From Kalmusia sp. IMI 367209 (lineage: Eukaryota > Ascomycota > Dothideomycetes > Pleosporales > Didymosphaeriaceae), in contig JAPEUQ010000016.1 of assembly GCA_027946365.1 (NCBI GenBank), forward strand, positions 310,001 through 374,000: DNA of 64,000 bases. The letters run 5' to 3'. Under the pieces are notes generated by a model that was not told the DNA's origin, made no database searches, and saw only the letters and a program-made list of their open reading frames with translations. This document shows positions 21,399 through 33,529 of the stretch, piece by piece (positions within the stretch are counted from its first letter, which is position 1; every line of letters begins with the position of its first letter). The translations under genes and the position numbers were made by a program.

Positions 21399-22735
21399 AT
21401 GTCCTTCTCCTACGACCGCTACGACCGCCGCCAGTCCAGCTCCAACCGTCGCGGCACCTTCAGCTATTGGGTGCCCCTGGTCTTCACCGTTACCGTCGCG
21501 ACTGCGGGCCTTGCCGCCTGGGTTTGGAGTGAGCGCCGCGACGATGAGGATTCAAATGATGATGATCTGAGCTATGGCGAGGAAGACTACAGGAAGATGC
21601 CCGAGCCGCGCGACGGCGCGTCGCACGGTGTGGCGCGCGAAGACGAAACCCTCTACTCGCGCGTGCAGGGCGTTATGCGCCGGACGCCGAGCCCACAACA
21701 GCTGTTTGATAGTGTGAGCAAGAAGACGGCGGCAGGCTTCGCGGCTGCGGGGGCTGCCGCTGGTGCTGCGCTGGCAAGCATACGTGAGGAGGGCAAGGAC
21801 GACTTCGCGGACCATAGCAGGTGGTCGGAGGAGGCGTCGCTCAGACGGAACGTTGAGGCGCAAAGCTCGCAGAGCAAGACTGCTGTCGACGCGAACGCGA
21901 AGAGCTTTGCCGCATCAGTGAAGGGTGGGCCTTCGGGCAGCGGGAGAAGGAGAACAGTTGCAATCGTCGTGTCTGCCGAATCGCTCATGGACGACCCACA
22001 CGAGGAGCACAGTTCTTACCGGTCAGAGAATGCTGTAAGTGACTGAGCTAAGTGTATATATCAGCGAGCTAACCTGAGTAGACTATACTATCCTACCTCC
22101 ATGATACCGACTTCAGCCGCACCAAGCTCTTCGTCCTCATCTACACCCCCTCCCTCCGCTCACGTCCGAATTCCAGGACCGACGCTATCTCCCTTGGGTC
22201 CTCCTACGATGCCATTTCCAACCCAGCGCGGACCCCAGGCGAGGGCGGTCCCGAAGGCCTCTCAACCGTCGAACCCCACCCTGAGGAGCCCTATACCCCA
22301 GCACTCTCCGCCCGCAGCTCGGACGACCACCTCTGGAGCACGCTCCGCTCCCAGGCTCTCCGCCTTGTCGAGAATCCCGCCATGGTCATGCCCTTCACCA
22401 CGCCGTCCGGTTACGTGCACATGCTCCGTCACCTCGCACCCGACCTCGTCTATATTGTTGATGCACTCAGCGGGCCTAGTGGAAAGAACATTGAAGACAT
22501 CAAGCGCTGGGTCGGCCAGACCATTGTCGTTGTGGGCAGCGACGGCACGGGTCTAGGCGGCCTTGTCGACACTGACGACGAGAGCTATGCTGGCAAAGGC
22601 AAATCTGAGCATTCGGGCCATGGCAATAGGTGGTGGGAGAACACGGATATGGTTGGACTAGGCAAGGGCGTCGAAGTTGTCGATGCTTCGAGGCTCACGG
22701 ATGATTACGAACGGAGGGTCGGCGGAAGGGAGTAG
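21399..22735 (+). CDS. PEX22: PEX22-like peroxin
   Basis: 429 aa from exons 21399-22034 and 22082-22735 (intron 47 bp, GTAAGT to GAGTAG). The N-terminal positively charged segment is followed by one membrane span (YWVPLVFTVTVATAGLAAWV, about residues 23-42). The soluble part has the Rossmann-like pattern RRTVAIVVSAES, then TKLFVLIYTPS, VYIVDALSGPSG and QTIVVVGSDG. This matches fungal PEX22, which anchors the ubiquitin-conjugating enzyme PEX4 to the peroxisome for PEX5 recycling. A long disordered, charged linker separates the halves, as usual in filamentous fungi. It shares a short intergenic region with eIF2B gamma. Confidence 0.8.
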
Positions 22736-23142
22736 ATGCGTATGTTTGTCGTCTGTTGTTTCACAGTGGATGTTTTTGCATGATAACCCAATTCCTTAGT
22801 GTGAGTACTTTTTGATAGCTGGATCTTTAGGATTGGATGTATGTAACGAAATATGATTGCAAGCGTCGAGGACCTATCTGCATTCTCTTTACAAACATGT
22901 GTATCTGCCTGTAAACCTCGAAGCTGGACTCTTCTTCATATCACGAAAGAGAACTCAATGCATGAAGGTGCATTTCACAGTAAAGTTTTAGTTTTCTTTC
23001 TTCACAAGCTGCATTGCGCTATTACGCTCAAAGGACTCCCGACTCGATTCTAAGTCTACCAAAAAGACACGCATTCAAAGATGTGGTATCTAACTCCTTT
23101 TACGCCTTATTCACGAACAAACGAGCATCCACCGTTGGTCGT
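22736..23142. other. Intergenic between convergent genes
   Basis: 407 bp between the convergent PEX22-like and GPI-protein-like genes. It must hold both 3' ends; nothing else is seen. Confidence 0.5.
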
Positions 23143-23758
23143 TCAAAGAAGTGCTATTCCCGCCATACCAGCGACTATCACGCCCGCCATAACCTTTACT
23201 CCCCTCGCCTCACCCTCATTCTTCAGCAGCGTCTTGACGATGTCCGCATTGTCCTCATAGTACTGCTTAACCTCGTTAGGCAGCTTCGTGTACCTAGAAG
23301 GACCGCCCGTTAGCTTCCCATGATCATCGAAGGCCTGAAGCAGAGTTCAGAAAAGAAAGGGAAACTCACCATTCTGGCGCCGAGTTGTAGATAGTAAAGT
23401 CGGCCGGATCCGTCACTATTGGTGGCAAAGAGAGGGCTGTTTGGGTCTCCATGAATTTGCTCGCCTCGGCCTGGGCGGAGGAGTAGGCGTCGAACCAGGA
23501 GGAGGGTTTGGCGGTTGCGAGCGACATGGCGGCGCCTACGAATTTGTCGGCAAAGCTGCTTACCTGTGGAGGACGTAGTCAGTAAGGTGTTGGTAGACAG
23601 AAGGTGTGGAGAGAACATACTCCGGCCTCGTCGGTGATGGTAGGGATAGCTATGCCGGTTTCGGTGATTACAACGAAGTCGCGCTTGATATTGATGGGGT
23701 CGGCGAGGGCGGTGGCGCTGAGGAGGGCAACGGGAAGGAAGGAGAGGATGGACCGCAT
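23143..23758 (-). CDS. Small secreted, probably GPI-anchored protein
   Basis: 160 aa. Exons: 23758-23621, 23563-23370, 23293-23143 (483 bp, in frame); introns 57 and 76 bp, the second with a GCTAAC branch site and TTCTAG acceptor. Residues 1-19 (MRSILSFLPVALLSATALA) form a signal peptide. The C-terminus ends in a hydrophobic tail (VMAGVIVAGMAGIALL), the pattern of a GPI-anchor signal, preceded by small residues. The middle contains APEWYTKLPNEVKQYYED, a motif I know from a widespread family of small fungal GPI-type proteins of unknown function. Cell-wall or plasma-membrane location is inferred. Confidence 0.75.
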
Positions 23759-25934
23759 TGTGATAGAGTCTAAGGTAGATTGCGTGAGGTTACGGTGAAT
23801 TGGGATGCTTGTGCAATTGCAAGTGGTGAGGATGGTTGAGTGTGAATGAGTTGAGTGATTGCGAGAATGAGCGGGAAGTCAAGGTATTTGTATGATAGAG
23901 AAGCTTGATTCTGGGTACGGCGTAGTGGTAAGGCTGTGTCATCGTCTTTCGCTAGTGCCTGAGCGCCGCTGTACATTGGGGGCCATGTTTGCATTGGATG
24001 GGGCGTATGGTGGCGCATCCACATAGGGCGTCCCACACCGGTGTATCCAGCCTGCTGGGTGCAAAACAAATTTCGCAAAATCTCCGGCTGCCAGTCAACA
24101 AGCGTCCTCGGAATTCGCGAATCAGTAGGGTCGTCGTTGAAAATTGCATTGGCCAGTACCTTCAGAAACGTTAGAGAAGACCGCTGGTTGTAGCCTAGTA
24201 GTAAACCGCGTAGCCTCCAGTATGCAAAGTCTGTACGTTCTTTTGGCCCCCATTAGTAGTAGCGAAAGGCAGATAATATGAGAGGCTTGAGCCACGCCCC
24301 GCCAAGGCCACGACAACACCATTCCTCTTCAAACTAAATCGCATGAGAAACGAGGCTGTGCTGCGGCCTTGAGACTGCCACCTCCTTAACGTAAGGCACA
24401 ATCCTTGGCGCCCTCAACCCGAAACGCTCAAGGCGCGCCGCAAATAAACTCAGCCCTACGTTTATTTTTATGGCCGTCGCATAAACCTAGTGCAAATCTG
24501 GGTCCTGTCGGCCTTCGTTCTATGCTGCCAAGCGACTTGATGGTAAAAGTCTTCAGCCGCAGGTACATGCCTTTGCTTCGGATTTGGCAGTACGTGTCGT
24601 GCATGTTGCATGTCCCGACCAGCTTGGCTGCATCGTGAGTCGTCCAAGGATTGTGTTATCGTTGAATCACAACCGATGTTGCTTCACTGCTGTAAGCGAA
24701 CAAACTGTCGAAACCTTGATGTACGATGAGAAGGAGCAATTTGAAGATGGACGTTGTATCTGAGAGCAGCGGGGGACAGAGTAATATACTACGAGCTCAG
24801 TGTAAGAAAGCCAGCTTCAGCTCCGTGCACAAAGATGGGCTTAGCGCAGGTGACTAATCTTCATTTACACCGACCACCTGCAGTCGACTTTTCCTCGTCG
24901 AACCCGCATGCATAATACCTCAGGACGCGAACTACGACGTGTTGTCCACGCAGAGATGTGTATCCGAAAGATTTGGTGATACCTTCAAACAATACATACA
25001 GGAGACGACCATGGACATGAGGAAGCACTGAATGAGAAAGACAACACGACGAATAAACGAAACTGTACCTCGTAATCGGTCCGTTACTTCAACAATAGAC
25101 ATGCTCAAGCTCATACAGTCTTCAAGTTCTCTTCGGATACATGGGAGTACTACTCGCAGCATGCATGACGTGATTTTCGGTTCACGAGGTCGGAAACCCA
25201 ACCTCCAGACCATACTTTAGCTCCACTCCATACGAGTTAGATCGCCTTATCGCTACATACTTGAATTATTCATCCATTTTTTGCCTTCCATGAAAGATCT
25301 GCCCATTTGATTACTCTTGTTGGCTACGATCTCGGTCATGACGATGTTGTAGTCCGAACCGGAAGCGGGCGGCATCTCAGTCAGCGGAGGACGCGATGAT
25401 GCCATATCCCGAGATGGTTCCTGGGTAGAATCTGGGGTACAGTAGTATGTATGGATGATGCTTGGTTCAGCGTCAGCAGTCGCTTTCTAGCCTGCTCGAA
25501 TACTTGATTGATGTGATTCATCCGCAGGCTCGCCATCTTCCCTCATTCTCTCGATGTCTGAACTTCTTCAAGTTTCCTTCAAACGATGTAGATCATTCGG
25601 CTATTAGAAAACCATTTATTTCCAGGTTTATTTTCTTACATGCCTCGGCATTCGCGAACCACCGATGTAACTTCTCTAAAGTCTCATCTACGCACATGAT
25701 CTTCCGCTGCTGCATGGGGTGACCCCAACATCCGCGTCATCCCGCCCCACCAACAAGTCGTTGGACCTACTCTACCGTTCGAGTGTGAACACTCTGATGA
25801 CCTCGTGGTAGCTCATCTCTTGCGTTTCTGGGATAACGAGCAACCGTGATCCGGTATGCCGGCGCACATATAAGCAAGCACTGTCCATACTTCAGACTTG
25901 ATACAACTTTTGAGAATTATCGATTAAGAACGAC
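23759..25934. other. Intergenic, no gene supported
   Basis: 2.2 kb with frames no longer than about 100 codons. None shows a domain, signal peptide or consistent introns. The right-hand end is the promoter of the hexose-transporter-type gene. Confidence 0.5.
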
Positions 25935-27992
25935 ATGAAGATTTCCAATCCAATGACCAAATGGAGGCGCCGCAACTCCGTCGAACATACTTCGCGGTGG
26001 GTGGGGGAGCATGAAGGCTACGACACTACACCACTGCCCCGGTTAACATGGCCGGGTTTCTCAATGGGCATACTGGTCTCCATGGGTAAGTCTATGAACC
26101 CATTGAACAACCCTTGTTTCCATAGTCGTGCCAATATCTATGTCTAGGTGGCTTCATCTTTGGATATGATACGGGTCAAATCTCAGGTTTCCTCGCCATG
26201 CCAGATTTTCTCAGGCGATTCGGACAGCGACACACCAACGGACAAACACCCGAGTATTATTTCTCAAACGTACGATCGGGCTTGATAGTAGGTTTGTTAT
26301 CTATCGGAACGCTGATAGGAGCTCTCGTCGCCGCTCCAATTGCGGATTGGGTTGGTAGGAAACCGAGCATCATCGTTTGGTGTGTCATCTTCTCTGTAGG
26401 CATGGTTGTGCAGATCGCTGCTACGGATGAATGGTATCAGGCATGTTTATGTTACTTCCTCCTGCTGTTTGAGTCTCTTACGTCGCCCTTTGCTAACGAC
26501 ATCTATACAGGTTATGCTTGGCCGTCTAGTGGCAGGCTTCGGTGTCGGCGCCCTCAGCCTTCTGGTCCCAATGTACCAAGCTGAAACCGCACCTCGCCAT
26601 GTTCGTGGCGCACTCATCAGCACCTACCAGCTTATGATTACATTTGGCATCTTCCTCGCGGCTGTCTTCAACTATGCCGCCGAGAGACACCAATCTGGCA
26701 AGGCAGCCTCGTGGCAAATTACCATGGGCCTCTCTTTCGTCTTCGCTGTCATTCTCGGCGTGGGCATCTTGTTCTTCTCCGAGACACCGCGGTTCCTCTT
26801 CCGGCATGGTAAGGTAGATGAGGCCAAGGCAACGATGTGCAAGGTGTATGGGGTGAGTGATAATCATTACTCAGTCCACATGGAATTGGAGGAGATCAGA
26901 ATGAAGTTGGAAGAAGAGAGCAAGAAAGGCAACGCAGTACAGGAGTGGTTGAGGATGTGGACAGCACCGAAGATGGCGTACCGACTGGCTCTGGGTATGG
27001 GATTGCAGATGTTTCAACAGCTCACTGGGTAAGTTTTTCAATCCCTTTTTCACTCAGTAGCACAACTACTGACGTATCATAGTGCAAACTACTTCTTCTA
27101 CTACGGCACAGTTATCTTCACGGGTACAGGCATTAGAAACTCTTTCGTCACACAAATGATCCTGGTATGTTCTTCGACATTTACTGTTTTCACTTCGCAT
27201 CCTGACAATTCGCAGAACGGAATAAATTTCGGCACTACCTTCTATGGCCTCTACATTGTCGAACATTACGGTCGTCGTAAATCCCTCATGGCAGGTTCTG
27301 CATGGATGTTCATTTGCTTCATGATCTTCGCCTCGGTGGGTCATTTCGCACTCGATCGGCAGACTCCAGAAAACACGCCTGCAGCTTCACGCGCCATGAT
27401 TGTATTCGCATGCTTCTTCATCTTTGGGTTTGCAACCACATGGGGGCCGATGATCTGGTAAGTACACCGATTCAGGCCGTTTGCAGTAGCATTTTGACGA
27501 TCGAGAAGGACAATCTGTGGCGAACTCTACCCCAGCCGGTACCGCGCGAAAGCCATGGCCCTGAGCACAGCAAGCAATTGGCTCTGGAACTTCCTCCTCG
27601 CATTCTTCACGCCCTTCATTACGGGGGCAATTGACTTCCGCTACGGCTACGTATTCGCTGCATGTAATGTGCTTGCTGGATTCGGTACGCATCACCTCCT
27701 GTTCCCTTTTTCGCATCTTGATTGTTTTGCTAAGTCTTTCGCCCCTGCAGGTATCTACTTCTTTGTCATCGAGGGACAGGGCCGCACGCTAGAAGAAATC
27801 GACACCATGTACTTATTGGGCGTGAAACCATGGGAGAGCGCCAAGTGGGTTGTTCCGAGTCTGGATCAATTGAGCGGAAAAGTCCGGAGGGCGTTGGAGG
27901 AAACGAATCCGGAGATCGCTGTTGCTGCAGAGAGGGAGCAAAACGAGGTGAACGGGACTGAGAAGGCGGAGAAAGAAGAGGCCGAGTCGTAA
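25935..27992 (+). CDS. MFS hexose-transporter-type permease, 7 exons
   Basis: 567-aa sugar-porter-family protein. Exons: 25935-26085, 26148-26440, 26511-27028, 27083-27164, 27216-27457, 27509-27684, 27751-27992 (1704 bp, in frame). Intron 2 has a GC donor (CAG|GCATGT). Motifs in order: GGFIFGYDTGQISG in TM1, ADWVGRKPS, GRLVAGFGVGALS, ETPRFLFRHGK, QMFQQLTGANYFFYYGT in TM7, HYGRRKSL, and GELYPSRYRAKAM before TM11. The QQLTGANYFFYYGT segment is the sugar-binding TM7 of monosaccharide transporters, so glucose or another hexose is the likely substrate. The C-terminal tail is glutamate/lysine-rich and cytosolic. Confidence 0.93.
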
Positions 27993-28660
27993 GGTGGGGC
28001 TAATGGGTGAGGCATCGAGGAAATGAAGTGTTTTGGGAGGAATGTACGTTAATACTTGGCTTAAAGTTCGCTAATTCTCTTGATCTAGACTTTTTTTGTG
28101 GTTACTATGCTGCGTCTATGTGTGAACGTTGTCAAAGATTTATTTTCGAACAACCGCGTAATGAGTTTCCAGATACGGAGGGGTAATTGACGCGCGGAGA
28201 CTTACTTACAATTGTGCTCAAGGCACCAGCAACCTTCTTCGAGCATAGCTTCACAGGTATTTAGCTCAACAGAAAAAGTGTAAGATCCACGACAAGTCAT
28301 CCTCAGATAGGTGGGGCGAAAGCTATTGTCCCTCGTAGTTGTACATGACATAAAGGGGGGCGACACCTGTTGCATTCTGAGCATAGCCTTTGGGCAAGTT
28401 TTGCCTTTCTCTTATTCGTGTTCTTGACACCCCCATATTATAAGACTGTTGGACAACTGTGGAGTCTGATGCATTTTTTTTGTCCTGGGCCAGTACCCCG
28501 CACAGAATTCCACGAGTAGATTTATGGATGTTAGCGAAAAATGCACACGGGTTGGCTGATTCTCCCTCCTTCGTGTTACACCTTGCCTATAAAAAGATCA
28601 TATTGGGTATCAATTCGTGACCAAGCTCTCGGCAAAGGTCCTAAGCAGATAAGTTGCATC
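27993..28660. other. Intergenic between convergent genes
   Basis: 668 bp between the convergent hexose-transporter-type and SWC5 genes; only short frames. Nothing else is seen. Confidence 0.5.
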
Positions 28661-29783
28661 TTATGAAGCCATTGTAGCTGTCTTCATCTTCTTCCTTTCC
28701 TCCTCCCTCCTTGCCTCGACACCGGCCAAGAACTCCATCCGACCCAGGTAAGCCTCCTTTGTCTTTCCGTGCGTATCCAACTCTTCCGCAATGCCTTCCT
28801 TATCGACGAACCCGGTCCAATCCAGCCGCGACTTATCCACGACGTTGAGCTTTTGTGCCTTCTCAGGTCTTGCAGCTTTCGGTGCTTCCGGCGGGGGAGC
28901 GCTCTCTTGCCCTGCGGACGCGGAGACCATAGTCTTCCGAGGCCATGAGAGCTGATGCTCTGTAGGCAGAGCACGGACGTAACCGGTCGGGTTCGAGTCG
29001 AAGCGAGAGGGCCGACGTAGCGGTCGTCGAATCTTAGGCCCTTCTTCCTTCGCTTCCGCCTCTTGGCCTTCGAGGATTTTCTTCTCTGTTGTAGAATCCG
29101 CGGTTTTCCAACCATCTGATAGATACTGTTCAAGGGAGGACCGTGGCACCTGCTTCTCCTCTTCTGTGCGCTGTCCTGCGAATGTGTAGACTTTCTTCAC
29201 CGTTACTTGTTCCTCTTCTTCGACGGTTTGGGATGGAGCAACCCGCCTTGACTCATCGCGACTCCTAGATGTGTCGGCTGCTAGAGCAAGAGGTGCAGGA
29301 GTTGGCTTCAACGGCGCCGCGGACATTTGCGCCCATAACGCATCGACGTCGACGGTGGCTCCTTCCGTCCTGGCAAGAGGCTTGCGTTCTTTCTGTCTAC
29401 AAATGGCCATATTAGCCACAGCGTGCCAAATCAGATAGGTTGACATACTCGACTCTCCGCTGCGCCCGCGTTTTTATCAAGCCTCCTTCTGCTCCGTCAT
29501 CAGACAAGAGCAGATCGTCCTCCTCTTCCTTTGCACCCTTCCGCTTCTTCGCTTTCCGCTTTCGCGCCGCCTCAATTGTCACCTCATCTCCAGAGTCTAG
29601 CTCCTCATCAGCGGCCGCCTTCCGTTTTCCTTTGGCCTTTGTAGGTTTTGCAGGCGCGTCGTCTTCATCGGAGCTTGATGGCTCATCGGCGGCAGCGGCC
29701 GTAGGGTTGAAGTCTTCGTCGGACGACTCGTGGTAGTTCGCTTCGGCATCTGAGAGGTCGTCGACAGGGTCTATGGGCGCCAT
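28661..29783 (-). CDS. SWC5: SWR1 chromatin-remodelling complex subunit SWC5 (BCNT domain)
   Basis: 356 aa from exons 29783-29449 and 29396-28661 (52-bp intron, GTATGT to TTGTAG; 1071 bp in frame). The N-terminal half is acidic and disordered (DDLSDAEANYHESSDEDF, matching the acidic H2A.Z-H2B-contacting region of Swc5), followed by lysine-rich stretches. The C-terminal about 75 residues are the BCNT domain: LDWTGFVDKEGIAEEL, then AYLGRMEFLAGVEAR. SWC5 is a nuclear subunit needed for exchange of H2A for H2A.Z by SWR1. It is divergent from the membrane-protein gene at 30045, with starts 261 bp apart. Confidence 0.85.
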
Positions 29784-30044
29784 TGGGAATCTCTGAGGAT
29801 GTTGGAGGCTTAGGGAAAGTCGCGACGGCAAGTGGAGACGATGCAAGGCGTCTGAAGATCGACGGCTAAGGTGGAAGAGGCTAGCATGGCGACCCACCCC
29901 AACTCCAAGCGCGCATCCAGCATCAGCGTGTGACGTGAGCGGGGCGCGTCATATCAAAACAAGCACTTTAACCACAACACCAGCCAAGTGCCGCCGCGCA
30001 ATGCGCACGCTCCTTGACTGTTGACAACTGCACCACCATCCACC

Positions 30045-31792
30045 ATGGCGCCTCTCGAGACAAGCGCTACCTCGTTGAGCAACAGGTTCCCTGTTGCTCT
30101 CTTCGTCGGCCAGACGCTGCTTGTCGCTGTCCTAACGACGAATGTACTCGTCAAAGCCCGGCAGGCGGCGCGTTCGTTGCCTCCACCAACCGCAACACGC
30201 GCGCAAGGAGTTGCTCGACGTCGCCATGCGATTACCTTCTCAGTTCTCGCATTTCTATCATTGGCATCGGTAACAACCTTCGCCGTTCTGTGGCGCGCTT
30301 TGTCTTACCTCGACTGGGCTGAGACGGGTAACCATGAATTACCAGGTACCCTGTGGGCTGGCTGGTACGGCACAGGAGAAGAAGGAGTGGGAAGGTGGAG
30401 ACTGGGAGACTGGTTGACCGATACGGATTTGTTTCGCGCATCCGACGAAGTCGCAGTGGCGCGACCAGAGGCGTTCCTCTACACGAGCCAGCACTTTGTG
30501 GCTCTCGTTGCCAATGCTATGTTCATGGGCATAGAAGGTCAGACGCTTTCAGTTCCAAAAAACGATTCCATATGATACATTTATATGCCGGACGTGGTCA
30601 AATTGACGCACAGGACTAATTTCTGATTAGGCCGCAGACGCAACCTTTCGGCACTGACGATCGCGTCGTTCGTCGGGTTGAGCGCAATAGGCAGTTTGGG
30701 ATATGCCCTGAACTTGTTCTTCGTCATCATGCTATACACCCCTCTGGCCATACATAACAAGGATACTCCTCGACATGATGCTCTGTTTACCCCCAAGCCT
30801 GCTTTTTTTTACGTCCCGGTGCTTGTATCCATTTTTGCTCTGCACTCACTACCCGGTCAGCTAGCGGACAACAAAGACGTCATTCTGTTGCGCTGGGGTT
30901 ATGTCTTTGTACCCCTCTTCCTTGCGTTCGCGCCGCAGGTATGTGTTGCTAAACATTAACAAATCGATGGAGGCTTAATTCTTACTAGATCATCACGTTG
31001 CGTTATTGGCTGCGCTGGGGCGATCACCATGTCTCTAAAGCCTCTGCACATCGGTCCTATGCCCGGGTTTTCTATGTTCTGTCGATTGCCTCTTTCATCT
31101 TACACTGGAAGATCTTCGGGTTCGCTCTCTTCGCCAATACACCATTGAAAGAAGGCTCGGTTTACGACAGATTCAAGCACGCAGTTGGAAAAGGTCGTTC
31201 CACACCCAGCCGATTACATGAAGGCATCAACAATCTCGCGCAGAAGCTCAAGCCCATTAGCATTCACCCGGCTGTCAGCGTCACTACTTCGGATGTCTTC
31301 TTTACCTCGGTGAGTTTGTTGGCCTGGGCCTTCATTCGCGATCTCGATGTCGAAACAATGCTGGAGAACAGTTTGTTCTCGTTCCTCGCCCCACGGAAGC
31401 AAGAGAAGCATGTAGAGATTGCGGAGCCTAAGGAGGAGGATGATGATGAGCCCGTGCCGGCAACAACCCCAAAGAAGCGTGGCCGACCGAAGAAGAGCAC
31501 GCTCACCAACGGCGCCTCATCGTCCTCGGCGGCTTCCCAATCCACCGGCACACTCCGGAGGAGCACGAGAAGGGGGCTTCGAAGCGATTTTGAGTCGGAT
31601 GCGGAAGATGCTTACGAGCCGAGTTCGACCGCGACGCGCGACATCAACCAGACGGAGACGGATGGGGCAGCCATTACTGAAGACATTGTTGGCCCTGCAG
31701 AGTCGACTGCATTGGCGCTCTTCTTTTTCTTTATCGGCGGACTGGGCCAAGTGTCTGCCAGTGTGCTTGGGGCTGAGGTGACTGCCGAGTAG
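30045..31792 (+). CDS. Uncharacterised multi-pass membrane protein with an AT-hook-like motif
   Basis: 534 aa. Exons: 30045-30537, 30631-30938, 30989-31792 (1605 bp, in frame). The first 300 residues carry about seven hydrophobic spans, for example FPVALFVGQTLLVAVLTTNV, AITFSVLAFLSLASVTTFAV and YVPVLVSIFALHSLPG. A long hydrophilic region follows, with acidic EEDDDEPVP, then KKRGRPKKST, which matches the AT-hook core RGRP. The last span is ALALFFFFIGGLGQVSA. I recognise no named family; similar multi-span proteins are common in Pezizomycotina. Subcellular membrane and function are unknown. The AT-hook may be fortuitous or indicate a nuclear-envelope location. Confidence 0.8.
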
Positions 31793-33529
31793 ACGCGAGT
31801 GTACCTGGGTTATGCTTGTAGGATTATGCTTGTAGGGAGGCGGCGTTGGGCGGTGAGGGCGGTGTTGCTTATTGACAATTCGCACGATACCTACAATTGA
31901 TTCGTTCCCAGATTGAGGACAGTATTTGCTCGTTTCACTACGCAGGGAGCGAGTGTTAGCACGGTGGTGTTCCCGATACTTGGTTATCTGGCGCGACGTG
32001 CCCTGAGGTGTGATTAGAGTATCTGTAGGCAATTTATCCGCTCGAGGCAGCTATGGGCAGGGGTCTTGTATCATCACGCGACAGCGATACTGGTCTCTCT
32101 GACCGTTACCCTATCGAATATATTGATGAAGAACCGAAGGCAACAGGCAGCGAGATGTCACTCGCACCATTCGTTCGTGGGCGAAGTCAGACGGAAGGTT
32201 GCGAGCAGGCCTCGCGGAAAGCACACGCGAGCCGTGCGACCGTGCCATGGTGCCATGTACGACGCCGTGTGCAGGCGAAAAAAAAAGTGAGCATGCGGTA
32301 CGAGTATGCAGTCCTTGCGGCCGGTCCCGGACAGCGTGGCCACGTCCCAGCACGGCGGGCGGCCCACCGGAGCGCTGCCTCGAGTCATTCTCGCGACGGG
32401 CGGCAGAGGGCCTGAGGCCATCCTTCGTGGTGCCGTTGGTCGTGGTGATGGTGGTGGTGGAGGATGTTGTTGTTGTTGGGTTGCAAACTGCGGTGCCTGT
32501 GCCTGGCGATCCATGGTCATGCTAAGCGACCAAGCGCGGCGGTTGATGAAAGGGACGGAGAGCGGGAGGGTGTCTCCGGCGCTCTGGATGGCACACTCTC
32601 GCAGCAAGCCACATCTGCGACTCGACTCGCGTGGCAACGTTTTTTCTTCTTCCACGTCCCGGGTGTCACGGTCGTGCTTCGCATCTGAGCTCCTGGCCGG
32701 GTCTTGACAGACGAGATCCTGGCTCTTGGCTGCCCTACCAGCGCCCTGCCAGCGCCTGTCCGCAAGCAGACGGCGGCAACGCACGCCAGCGCCTTGCACT
32801 CGTCCCTGAAGCCGACGTCTCCGCCGACAGGCCCACGCGACAGATAGACCGTCTGTCATCTCTGCGGCCGGGCGTAATCGCAGCTTTTTTGGGCTGGGGG
32901 CGGCGCTGTGTGGATGCGGCCCAAGCATATCACTACCGCAGGCCGTGCACACTCAGGAAGACTATTACATACTACCCGACCGCCATGGAGGTGAGCATCC
33001 GCGCCCTTTCCTTTCCCCAGCTTCACGACGCCCCAACATTCCTTGCACTTTGTTCTTTGCGCTCTGCTCTCTCCCTTCGCTCCATCCCCAGCCCTACCTC
33101 GCCTGGCGCTCGTCGCCGGCCCACCATGGCTTGACCGTCGACTCGCTCGAGCCGGGCTCCTGGGGCGACAGGCCTGCAAGTATCACGCTTGTAGAACCTC
33201 AAAGTCGCGCTGATTCCCCCGACGCTGCCTGTCCCATCTCTGCTGTCGCCGCCCAATCTCTCTGTTGCCAGCCGTTGGCTTTGTCAGACACGTCATCCCA
33301 GCGCCGCTGCCACTTTTGACAGGAGTACGACGCTTCACCACCGCCATGCCCGTCAGGTGAACGCAGACCAACGCGGAGACACTGTCGCACTTCATTTCGA
33401 CGGCGGTGAAGGCGCTCGGCGGCGTTGGCCCTTTCCCTCACTGCTAATCTCCTCCCTTCTCCTCTCCTCTGTTTTTTTTTTCTTTTCTGCTCGTTCCAGC
33501 GAAGATACCCTGTACTACCTCACCTCATC
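31793..33529. other. Long intergenic / 5' leader region upstream of Gtr2
   Basis: 1.7 kb, GC-rich at 32.1-33.4 kb, with many overlapping frames up to 264 codons on both strands but no recognisable domain. A pyrimidine-rich tract (T9 around 33473-33481) immediately precedes the Gtr2 gene, as is common upstream of constitutively expressed fungal genes. I interpret the stretch as promoter and leader. Confidence 0.5.

Noticed and set aside
32158..32952. Minus-strand frame of 264 codons
   Set aside because: GC-rich region in which all frames are long; Arg/Ala-rich composition without a domain; interpreted as leader/promoter of Gtr2.
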